Below are positions 25,401 through 35,010 of a stretch of DNA of 64,000 bases, one piece after another. The position numbers and the translations under genes are program-made. The DNA lies in assembly GCA_905160935.1 (NCBI GenBank), contig CAJHZI010000505.1, positions 1,129,501-1,193,500 on the forward strand. Reading direction: 5' to 3'. The notes beneath the pieces are model-generated. The model searched no databases. It saw nothing but the letters and a program-made list of their open reading frames with translations, and was not told where the DNA came from. This DNA is from Enchytraeus crypticus (Eukaryota; Annelida; Clitellata; Enchytraeida; Enchytraeidae). The first letter of the stretch is position 1, and the number at the start of each line of letters is the position of its first letter.

Positions 25401-27323
25401 CAACATACCTTACCTCGGAAACCGAACCAACACCGCCTCGGCTCTGCGGCTGCTCCGTCGCACCATGTTCCAGCCGGAAAGCGGCGACCGTCCAGGGGCG
25501 ATTAATATCGGTATTATCGTTGCCAATGCTGATTCGACGGTGGATCGATCGCTGACCGTACCTGAGGCCGTCCAGAACAGAATCGATGGGAATCGGCTAA
25601 TTGGCGTAGCGGTGGAATCTCAGATGTACTATTCCTTGGAATTCGAAAGCATTGCCAGCTTCCCTCGCAACAAGAACATCCTGAAGGTGCCGTCTTTCGC
25701 TCAGCTGCCAGACTTCGCTTCGGCTCTAGTGCAGACATTGTGCCATAGTAAGTATAGTTGTATTGTAAAGCTAATGTAATTTATAGGACAACTGATATAA
25801 TTGAGTCAGTAAATCTGCAAAGTTCTGCTATCGCTACCATGCAGCCAACATAATAAAAAGCTTGTATATAGATAATAAGTTAATTTCCGGTATTTCATTC
25901 GATCAGCTAAATATCTGGAAAAATTAACCAACCAGTAAAGTTTATCTAATTTTAATACTGTTAGGAATTGTTTGAACTAATTGGAGCAATTAGTTAAATT
26001 TATCAATCAGTTCATTTTGATAAATCGATATTTCAATTTTAAATTCATAGGCTGATTACGTGTTAATCTTTAGTTTATATTTCAATATAGGCATCAATTA
26101 TAATTATAAATCTATAATTTCTCAAGCCTGTTTCTCTGGTCTGATTTGTTCGATCTGAAAATTTTTTATTTTGGCTTAATGCTTATAAATGGCAAATCAG
26201 TTAAATATTTCGCTAATGATTTTGCTTAGACGTGAGCTTCTGCGATTCAATGCCCTGTCAGAATGGAGGAAGCTGCTCTGAAGATCTCAATGGATACGTC
26301 TGCACCTGTCCTGTGGGAATCACTGGGGCCAACTGTGAGCGCAGTAAGTAAAAATTTTTTTTGACACGTAAATAAATTATTGAATTTATTTCCTATATTA
26401 GCATCAATTCTTATTCTGTGTACTCGCCAAAGAATCGAATCGCACATTAACTATCTACATGTAGAATTCAAACGGTCTAACCAATGAGTCAAGCAGCCCA
26501 AGAGGTGTCGTTGTAGTTTATACTTTCTGAAGTGTATTGTTATTGTGACACTAGAAATTATATTGCAAGCTTATTGTTGTTGTGAAACTTTAGAAATTAC
26601 AATTACTTAAAAATAGCCTTAATATATACAATAAAATAACGACTAAAAGTTTCTAAACTCGACTAAGTTCCTGCTATGTTTTCATTATTTTAGTGACATA
26701 CTTTATTATTTAATTATATTCAGCTATGCTAATAATAAATCATTTCTTTGACAGCTTGCAATAAGAAGATGGACATCGTTTTGATCCTCGACAATTCCGG
26801 AAGCGTGCAGGACGAATACCGTCAGTCGGTCAGATTCAGCCGTCAGTTCATCATGGGACTCGATGTCAACTCGGACAACGTTCGAGTTGGAGCCATCGCT
26901 TATTCAAACGACATCGTTGGACAGTTCTACATGAACCAGAACATCGGCAGCCTCCAGAACGTCTTCAACTCTCTAGATTTCTTCGTTCAGTTCGGAACAA
27001 CGAACACGCCTGCAGCCCTGACTGCGGCTAGGGACACCCAGTTCACCGCGGCGCGGGGAGACCGGTCGGGGGTGCCCAACTACGTCTTCATCATCACCGA
27101 CGGGTATTCTAACGTCAACCAGGAGAATACGATACCGTTCGCTCAGCAGCTGAAGGCCGACGGAGTAACGGTTTACTGTATAGCAGTAGGGGATGGGCCT
27201 CAGAGAAGTGAGCTAGAGGGTATGGCTTCGTCTCCCCCCACCGACTACATCATACCTCTCCCTACGTTAGGAGACATCGATACAGCGGCGCAAGATTTAT
27301 TAAATCGAGTCTGCCAGCAATAA
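16464..27323 (+). CDS. Secreted multi-VWA/EGF extracellular matrix-type protein (1612 aa)
   Basis: Coding exons: 16464-16545, 16877-17016, 17389-17869, 18208-18479, 19073-19367, 19852-20155, 20411-20997, 21377-21988, 22430-22537, 23132-23417, 23706-23859, 24259-24400, 24794-24916, 25178-25747, 26230-26343, 26755-27323 (4839 nt, in frame throughout). Residues 1-26 are a signal peptide ([20 protein letters not shown]). Order: VWA1 (about 30-230), VWA2 (237-420), VWA3 (427-605), Thr/Pro-rich linker (about 620-715), VWA4 (738-920), EGF1 (925-958), VWA5 (962-1152), EGF2 (1157-1193), VWA6 (1197-1383), EGF3 (1388-1421), VWA7 (1425-1610). Each EGF has six cysteines. The metal site DxSxS is intact in VWA1 (DQSGS), VWA3 (DESTS) and VWA7 (DNSGS) and degenerate in the other four. 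No membrane anchor or collagen repeat. Architecture recalls matrilin/collagen-VI-like adhesive matrix proteins or invertebrate skeletal matrix proteins; the exact role is unknown. Donors at 17870, 18480 and 19368 (GTTTGT, GTTGGT, GTTTGT) are weak but frame-consistent. Confidence 0.88.
20324..20362 (+). repeat. Exon fragment duplicated inside intron
   Basis: 39 bp in the intron after 20155 match exon sequence at 20029-20067 of the same gene with three differences (shared core AATGGCTTTCCCCCTCACG). The copy is not flanked by splice sites and cannot act as an exon by itself. Confidence 0.85.
20700..20985 (+). repeat. Coding ACA/ACC-rich tract (Thr-rich linker)
   Basis: Part of the exon 20411-20997. 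Imperfect ACA/ACC/ACT triplets encode a Thr-rich stretch of about 95 residues with Pro and Ser (for example [20 protein letters not shown]). Such stretches are usually densely O-glycosylated, extended stalks. It separates the VWA1-3 block from the VWA/EGF alternating block. The array is unstable by nature and may vary in length between alleles. Confidence 0.9.
22300..22412 (+). repeat. 27-bp tandem repeat, 4 copies (intronic)
   Basis: Unit AGCAATTATTGTAGCACTAA plus GAGGGAG-like. It lies in the intron between 21988 and 22430, ending about 20 bp before the acceptor of the EGF1 exon. Frames through it are repeats, not protein. Confidence 0.92.
22555..22858 (+). repeat. 41-bp tandem repeat, about 7 copies (intronic)
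   Basis: Unit contains TTTGTGAATTTATGTTGATT and TATCTTTATTTTCATATATT. Copies are almost identical; the last carries a G to A change (TATATTG). The array begins about 20 bp after the donor of the EGF1 exon (22537). Confidence 0.95.
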
Positions 27324-29185
27324 ACGCGTTATGATTGGTGAGTTTTTCTCTTTTGGCATTAATGTGTTTATACTTTTTTTTAGCCGATATCGTATATAAC
27401 GATATGACAACATGGAAAGTAGCCAATTTTGGTTAACAAATTCAAAATGAAAATGAGAAATGATGCGTATTAAAAATATGAATAAGAAGCTCAAGATGAT
27501 TTTACATTTAAATATGTTTTTATCTAGCATTAAATACGATACTTTTGAAAATGATTTAACAATACATTTTTATATACTTATATAACAATGAGAAAAATAC
27601 AACAGATCAACTAAAAATTAACAATTGACTACTTGCCTGTTAAACGATTAACAATAATAATTAGATTCTAACTGTTTCATTGTTACTGATTCAATGATTT
27701 TTTTGTTTTGCTTTTAGATTGACAAAATCCTGCATATCTTCTGCCGCTAGCTTATTACCGGATCGTTGGATGACGAATCTAAATCACGATATCTGCCAAA
27801 TCTTCCATGACTACACTCAGCAAAAATGTTATGTTCTGCAGCATCAATGGACTACATAGAGAAGCATGCATCATATATGCATAGTGATAATTTCAAAATC
27901 CTTGCTTTGTTTTTCTCAACTTTGTAAATATTTTTGACTTTTAAAAAGTTTGGTTTTTCTGGTTTAGATATAGCTCTATGTACCTAGGCTTTTTAAATTC
28001 AACTTAAATAATAATTAGCTAATGTTGACGATATGCAGATATTTGATTAATTTTTATCCGGTGCTATTAATACTCAGCAATTCTGGTTTCTCAGTACGTG
28101 TCAAATTTTATTAGCATGAGACAGAAAAAGGCTAAATTGATTGTAGTCAGAATTTTGTGTTTAGTAGAATATCCTTGTATATAGATTTTTCGATATTTAT
28201 TTCCTTTTCAGTAATTGTATTTTTTGTGAATTCAGCACTGAAAGATATCTCTTATTTGTTGGAAATATCGGAGTTACTACTCTTGAAATCTTGAATACGT
28301 TAATGATACTTTTGATATAACCTTATTCAATTAAAAACTGCTAACTAGAAGTGTGAGGTAGTGCAACGGATGCTTAAATTATAAATTTTAGATTTTATTT
28401 CTCAGTCTGTATTAGAACTGCAGAAGTTTCGAGCTGAGCGGCAAAGGATTATACAATGTATCAGTATTCACTACTCTGTTAAAGGCTGAGTGCCATTTCT
28501 TCGTTTTAATTTCTGTTTTGATTTCTAGCTCTTTATTTGCTAAAACTGTTACTAATTTGCCATTTCGTATTTGCAAGTTTATTTTTTTTAATCAGCTCAA
28601 AATTTATGACGATATGTACATAGCTTAAAGGATCTAATTAGATTATTAGAAGATATGTTTACCTAATTAAATCGCTGTAATTGGTAACTACATAGCGTGA
28701 TTGTGAACATTTTGTGCAAATGTGAAACTGAACGAACGACCTAATGACACTGACTTGGAATTCAAGTGTCTTCAAACTAACGATGTTTATTTCATTTCAG
28801 TAAATTACATTTTGCCCGCTACTTATATTGTGATTGGTTGCCAAATGTCATGTTACTACAGTGTTTATTTGGTGTCGTTATTTTGTTAACTATTTTAATA
28901 TTTTAGTAATGTAAACATTTTGTGGTGATATTTTTAAAGTGTACATTTGCGATGCGTAATGTTGTAACCAAATATCCACTTTTGTCTAGTATGATGTGTA
29001 AATACATAAGCCTTTATGAGTCTTGATATTTATCATTTTGGCTATTACAAATTATATGTGCTTTGTATCTACTTGTTATTGTTTGCCAACTTGTTTTCTT
29101 GCCGTATAGTTCTTATGTAAAACGTACATTCGAAAACTTGACAAGAGTATATGCTAAATATACTAATAAAACTACATCGTATCAA
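27324..29185 (+). other. Probable 3' UTR of the VWA/EGF gene, with one intron
   Basis: After the stop codon (27321-27323), a donor ATTG|GTGAGT follows at 27337/27338, and a polypyrimidine-preceded acceptor (TTTGCTTTTAG) ends at 27716. The last exon would run from 27717 to a polyadenylation signal AATAAA at 29165-29170. There is no further reading frame of interest. The stop lies 14 nt before the junction, too close to trigger nonsense-mediated decay. Inferred from signals only. Confidence 0.5.
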
Positions 29186-30589
29186 CTTGGTTTCGTCTTT
29201 CAAATTTATTCGTTGCTGGAGTTCTAAACCAACCCAAATCAACAGAACTAAATCCCTAAATATAAATAATAACACAAAGAGTTTACTTAATAATATATTC
29301 CTGTATTTTATTTCCGTCAGACAACCAAAGAAAACGTTACTGTACAGAAATAACAAATCAAATGAAACTCAACCATAACATTAAATATACATAAGATATG
29401 AAATAATGCCGACATAATTACAATTCATACTTGAAATATTGGCATAGTGCGAATACAAATAATGTAGATTAAACATAGATTAGATAAGTTATAGTTTTGT
29501 AGCGTCTAGAAAGAGCCATTTCAAAGAGCACAAGAGAGAGGAAATACCAACAACTAAATTAAAATAAAATCCTATTGCGACTGTTTCTTAATTGACTTCT
29601 CCTGCATTAACCTCATTAAAGCTTAAAGTAGGATATGTCAATTTAAATTTTTTGTTCAATTTGTTCAATTCTTTATTCTTTGTTCAGTTTTTTTGTAACT
29701 ACTCTACAGGAGAGGCCATCAGTGAATCATGGTCCAACGCTCTAATCTTTGTTGGGATTGCGACTAAATAAAGCTTTAACTTCAAAGACCCAAGATTTAA
29801 AAATTGAAAATAAATCAAAATTTGAAATTGGAGCTGAATACAAAATTTCCAATCCTTCTGCAGAAAACTGCAAAATTCATATAATTGTCGGTTAATCAAT
29901 AAATTTCCACTATTATTAAAATCATACACACATTCACTTTAGATTCGCTTTGCTAGGCGGTTACCTATCATAAATGGTTAATTAGCGTAACTGGCATAAC
30001 CTGGTTTATTAGTCACGTTACCTTTGCGCTTCTGAGGCAGTACAAAAGGAGCAGTTCATGAGCGATTTTAAAACTCGTCATCAGTTCACCGAGACGATAA
30101 CAAGTGGCCTCAAGGTTTTCTTACAGTAGAGGCGGGACTGACCTCGGTTCTTCTCACCTCTGCTTGACTGCAGACCTCGAGGCGTCTTGTTCCTGGTCAA
30201 CGCTGCGAGCATCGGCTCGCTAATTAGGAAAATATGTAGGTGTCGCGGCCGGAAATGAGTAACATTGCGGCTGCCTTGATATCCATGACGGCCTCAACGT
30301 CCTTATATTTCATGGTATCCGGGGCTTTGGGTGGGGGTACACAGCAGGGTGATTCCGGTGCCCCACCCATCTTCTAGTGAGCCCATTGCCCATTGCTGGG
30401 GCATCCCAAACTCCACGCCTTTCTGAGGTACCCCAATCCCTGGAGCTCCCTGAGATTCACCCAGAGGTTTTCTCCGGGGCGCTTCCAACGCCCCGGGCGC
30501 TTCCAACACTAGGTGCCTGGAGATGCAAAATATCATACATACATGACAAAGCGGAAGGCAGCTGGTGGATTGTTATCGATTGGAGAATA
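29186..30589. other. Intergenic; GC-rich island at about 30000-30540
   Basis: AT-rich until about 29990. Then a distinctly GC-richer segment runs to about 30540, with words such as GGGGTACACAGCAGGGTGAT and CCCCGGGCGCTTCCAAC (GCGCTTCCAAC occurs twice). It immediately precedes LINE coding debris and may be part of the same or another retroelement. No confident identity. Confidence 0.45.
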
Positions 30590-31070
30590 TCACAAAGATT
30601 AAAGGACAAATTGTAAAGTTCTGTGGTAAAGCCAGTAATGCTGTATGGTCCAGAGTGTTGTACACTAAAAAGGGAACATTTGCTGAGTTTTCATGTGGCA
30701 GAAATAAGAATGTTACGTCTAATATGTGGTAATACTAGAAAGGATAGAATGGAAAATGAATATATGAGGGTGAATTTGAGTGTTGAGGGGATTACGAGTA
30801 GGTTGTTTTAATCGAGATTGAGATGGTATGGGCATATTGTGAGAAAGGCAGATGAGGATGTAGTAAAGAGAGTTTGGAGGGAAGTGCTGATTGATAAGCT
30901 AGAGAGAGGTAGACCACAATTGATTTGGGATGCGGTAATTTAGAATGTAATGAAAAAATATGGGATTGACTGGTATGGTGTGGGACAGAGAGGATTGAGG
31001 AAGGTCTATTGGTATCGCGGCCCTAGTTAAACTGAGATTCAAGGGAAGAAGATGATGATTATGATTATAG
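30590..31070 (+). pseudogene. LINE fragment (reverse transcriptase C-terminal region), family A tail
   Basis: One frame reads KPVMLYGPECCTLKREHL, then FHVAEIRMLRLICGNTRKDR and SRLRWYGHIVRKADEDVVKR. This is the post-polymerase C-terminal region typical of many invertebrate non-LTR retrotransposons (family resemblance from memory). In-frame stops at the positions before SSVVKP, before SRLRWY and in the VI*NVMK stretch show it is dead. It ends with the family A 3' tail (CCTAGTTAAACTGAGATTCA followed by GAT-type triplets), which links that repeat family to this LINE. Confidence 0.8.
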
Positions 31071-31789
31071 GTCCAATATGATTTACACCTTGTCTTTCGT
31101 TACAGAGTACACATATTCTTTTACAATTAATTAAGTCGTAAAGAGTTGGCTGATATTCTTCAAATTTACAGGACTTGACCCAGCAGCTATTTCTTTCAAA
31201 CATAACAAAGTTCGTTTGGATATCTTTAAAAACGGGGAAAGTTATATCTTGCGAATATGAGTGGGGTCAAATAAACATTTTCCAGTATAGGTACACAGGC
31301 ATGTCATAGAACTATTCCACTATACCAATCGCTCTGAGAATATAAATAAATGGAATTTGCCAATTTAATTCTACAGATGCAATTAAGAGATGAAAAGTCG
31401 AAAGAGAACCAGTGCCTTAGAGAAATAACCTTTATATAAACTCTAAGCATCAATTTTTATTTACACCAAATGAATGGATCCAAAACAAGAAAAATTAAAC
31501 TACTGGTAAATTAAATTGTAGCGTACAGTTTCAGTAAAATAGTGTAGTTCAGTGACACAAATTCAGTGACACACCACGTAGCGAATCAAAGAAGTATGGT
31601 TGTGACGTAAAGAGATAAAATTCCACTTACATTTACACTCTATGTATTTTGATTAAATTTGGCGAAAATAGGCTAAAAATGAGCACTGAAATTTACATGA
31701 AAGACAGACGCCAGATGCGGAAGCTATTTAAAATTTAATTGAGGCATTAGGTCATTTATATAACGCTGTCTATATATACATGTACATGT

Positions 31790-31792
31790 ATG

Positions 31793-31838
<46 letters not shown>

Positions 31839-31925
31839 GTATATATAAATAGGCAGCGACCCTGGATAAACTAGGATTTAAGGGAAGATGATGATATATA
31901 TAAATTATACATGTATATATTGATA

Positions 31926-31976
<51 letters not shown>

Positions 31977-31985
31977 TAGGCCCTG
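31790..31985 (+). repeat. (TA)n arrays flanking a family A tail
   Basis: Two TA arrays (about 31797-31835 and 31929-31972) bracket a short family A 3' tail at 31855-31900 (CGACCCTGGATAAACTAGGA, then GATGATGATATATA). Frames across it are low-complexity. Confidence 0.85.
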
Positions 31986-32257
31986 TATTATCCCTCTTAT
32001 TATATACAGAGGGCCTTATATTATAGTAGTGCACTGCCCACTGACAGGTATATACCGCATCTACACTTCTCTGTCTTTCATTTTCCTCTTCCTGCCGACA
32101 TCGAGTTTATCTTTAAATCACTTAATCATATAACATGATATACCATTAATCATGTGGCGATACTGCTTATGACGTGGAGGGCCTCCTATGACTACCTCAG
32201 CGTCGATATATATTTACTGGGCAGGTGCGTCATTTCCTAAGAGAATTATTCGCTTTA

Positions 32258-32560
32258 CCATCATCATCATCATCCCTTGAATCCCAGTTTAACCAGGGTC
32301 GGGATACAAATAGACTGTCTCAAATTCTCTCTGTCCTACACTTTCTGACCACCAGCCAATCCCCTATTTGAGACTTTTCCATTCGATTAAATTTTTGTAG
32401 CAATTTCTGGAGCCTAGGCGCTCACCAACCGAATGCCCTTTCTGACGTTGGTATGGATCTTAGTGCTTTAGTCGCCTTCTACGACACGTGCAGTCACCGG
32501 TTGGTCAATTCTTCAAACAATCCGGACACAATACAGGGAATTATTCTTTTTACCCGGCCC
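32258..32560 (-). mobile_element. Repeat family A element, near full length
   Basis: In reverse complement: head CCCTGTATTGTGTCCGG, then GACTGCACGTGTCGTAGAAG and GCGACTAAAGCACTAAGATC, middle AGAAAGGGCATTCGGTTGGT and GAGCGCCTAGGCTCCAGAAA, and tail TTTGTATCCCGACCCTGGTT, AAACTGGGATTC and (GAT)n. It is about 300 bp and non-coding. Partial copies occur throughout the window. It shares its tail with the LINE at 30590-31070 and its head with family B. Confidence 0.8.
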
Positions 32561-32831
32561 TATACTATAAGAGTATATTATATACATGTACATATGTAGT
32601 AGTTAAAGTGAGAATTTAGAGAAATTGACGGTTGTAATTTTTTATACCCGCCCCACTGTAATGTATCTACAGTATCTAATTTTTGTATCCTAGTATTTAA
32701 TATGCCCCTAGCAGGGAAAGCATCTCCGAAAAATAAAATCCAGAAAAATTAAAATTAGTGCATTCCACCACTTGAACTATTGCATGAATATGTAGGTGCC
32801 TATGTAGTATATGTACATATATAGTATATGA

Positions 32832-32880
32832 AAATATCCTGATCCTGGTTATACTGGGATTTAAGGAAAGATGATGATGT
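32832..32880 (+). repeat. Repeat family A, 3' tail only
   Basis: CCTGATCCTGGTTATACTGG followed by GATTTAAGGAAAGATGATG: a diverged tail, truncated at its 5' side. Confidence 0.7.
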
Positions 32881-33070
32881 AGCATATAGAAATGTAGGGG
32901 CCTATGTAGAATAAGAAATCGTAAATATAAATCCTATTTAGTATAGTCGTGTTCGAGTCGGAACATGTGGGCAGTTAGTAGACTACTGTCTGTGATATGA
33001 AATAGAAGGAAGAACTTATACGCTTACTGATATTAGAACATATATATTTAGATCATTAGTGTGATTGGTT

Positions 33071-33259
33071 GCAGAAAAATGTCAGAGAATGACGAATGAA
33101 AAGGAAAAGTGAGAGAGGCCGACTAAGACAAAGGATGATAGTTGATTTAATAAGACATTCGAATGTAGATACTACAACGAAAGCTGAGGATGGAATTGGT
33201 TAAAGAATTATATAATGCCATGAACCTGTTTATAAGCAGTACGCAAAGAGAAATAGAAG

Positions 33260-33330
<71 letters not shown>
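33071..33330 (+). pseudogene. Family B LINE 3' fragment plus (TA)n(GA)n
   Basis: Words AGAGGCCGACTAAGACAAAG and TAATGCCATGAACCTGTTTA correspond to the 3' coding end and tail of the LINE at 61695-62205 (compare [13 protein letters not shown]... and ...YHEP). It runs into TA and GA microsatellites at 33262-33331. Heavily decayed. Confidence 0.55.
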
Positions 33331-33333
<3 letters not shown>

Positions 33334-33891
33334 TGAATAGCCAATGTGATACGTTTTGATAAATTCTAATCATCTTATTTAAACGGTACACACTTAAATA
33401 ATAAAAAAATAATTTCAAAAATTCATAACTAACAAATTATTGAACCCGAAAAACGAAATATTGTTATTGATTAGATACTAGGCCCTTGGAATACGAAAGT
33501 TCGAAATTGTTTACTATAAACTTTCTAAGGTTTAACAGAGTCGACCTTTTCAGATATTGAGCAATAGCCGTCTAGAAAGTCTCATTTAAGGGCCTAAATA
33601 TGAAATCCCTTACTCCAACAGAATATATCCGGCAGAGTTTTAGCTTTCACTCAACAGTCCTAGTTCCAATTAGACAGTTAAATGTCTGACCGATATATAA
33701 AATTGTCCATTACACGCATATAACTATTCGAATTTTAGAGTAATAATTTACATTTATGAGATAGCGTTTTGAATAACGTTGGAAACTATGTAAATTGCTG
33801 TCAAGTAGGCCTATCTATAATTATTTCAACCATCCAACTAAGTACTAACTAAACATAATTATTGTTATCTAAATTATAACTGTAATATATA

Positions 33892-33894
<3 letters not shown>

Positions 33895-33987
<93 letters not shown>

Positions 33988-34122
33988 ATCTGGTATTAAT
34001 TTTTTATCACTAAATGTGCGCAAATGATATCTGCACCTTTAAATCGGGTACTACAATAATATTTTAACTATACATGTATAATATTGTATTTTATATATAA
34101 TGTATGTATATATAGACTATGC

Positions 34123-34158
<36 letters not shown>
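33895..34158. repeat. TA-rich microsatellite cluster
   Basis: Three TA arrays (about 33895-33946, 33953-33984 and 34120-34158) separated by short AT-rich words. Confidence 0.92.
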
Positions 34159-34160
<2 letters not shown>

Positions 34161-34307
34161 AAATTCGGTCCGATTCACCGAAAACTGAACGCGTTATCTA
34201 ATAAAATCCTACAATAAAAGACAAATCCTTTAGGAGTAGCCTATTAAAAGCAAAACGCTCAAATTTTGGATTTAATGCCGTTCTACTCCTTCTAAGGAAT
34301 CTTACAA

Positions 34308-34470
34308 GTCAGACTACTGAAGACTCTGACAAGTCGGATCATTGAAGTCTCTGAAAAGTCAGACTATTGAAGTCTCTGACAAGTCAGACCAATGAAGTTT
34401 CTGACAAGTCCGACCATTGAAGTCTCTGACAAGGCGGATCACTGAAGTCTCTGACAAGTCAGACTACTGT
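34308..34470 (+). repeat. 25-bp minisatellite, about 7 copies
   Basis: Unit approximately TCTCTGACAAGTCAGACTAT plus TGAAG. Substitutions in most copies indicate age. Confidence 0.92.
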
Positions 34471-34789
34471 TTCTTATTCTCTTCGCAGACGTAGAGAAAA
34501 TATCACAGCGCTTGCGAGACACTAGTGTGATGACAAAAAGGTCCATGCAGGAATAAATTAATAACTAATTAATAATAATTAACCAGAATAAACAATAATA
34601 TGAAAATAATAACTTAAGAATTGCTTAAGAATTACTTAAGAATTTTAGAATGACTTAAGAATTAAGCAGATCACAAATAATTATAAATTGCAATTACTAA
34701 TAAACATCTTCATTACAAAATAATAATTAATAAATAGTAATCATTTTAAATTAAAGAATAATAGAATTGACATTAGCGAAGTTTCCTCC

Positions 34790-35010
34790 ATCGCAGAACA
34801 CTTCATATGCATATCACATGCCCGTGTAGAGAACACTTTGTGTGCACATGACGCGTGTTGATCACACTTCACGTTCACATCACATGCGCGTGTTGAGCAC
34901 ACTTCCTACACACATCACATGTGCGTTTTGAGCACACTTTACGTGCATATCACATTAAACGTGTTGAGAACACTTCAGGTGCACATCACATGCGGGTGTT
35001 GAGCACTATC
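34790..35010 (+). repeat. 35-bp minisatellite, about 6 copies, overlapping a stop codon
   Basis: Unit approximately CACATCACATGCGCGTGTTG plus AGCACACTTC and a variable end. The rightmost copy overlaps the last codons and stop (34986-34988) of the reverse-strand gene; the remainder would be its 3' UTR. Confidence 0.88.
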
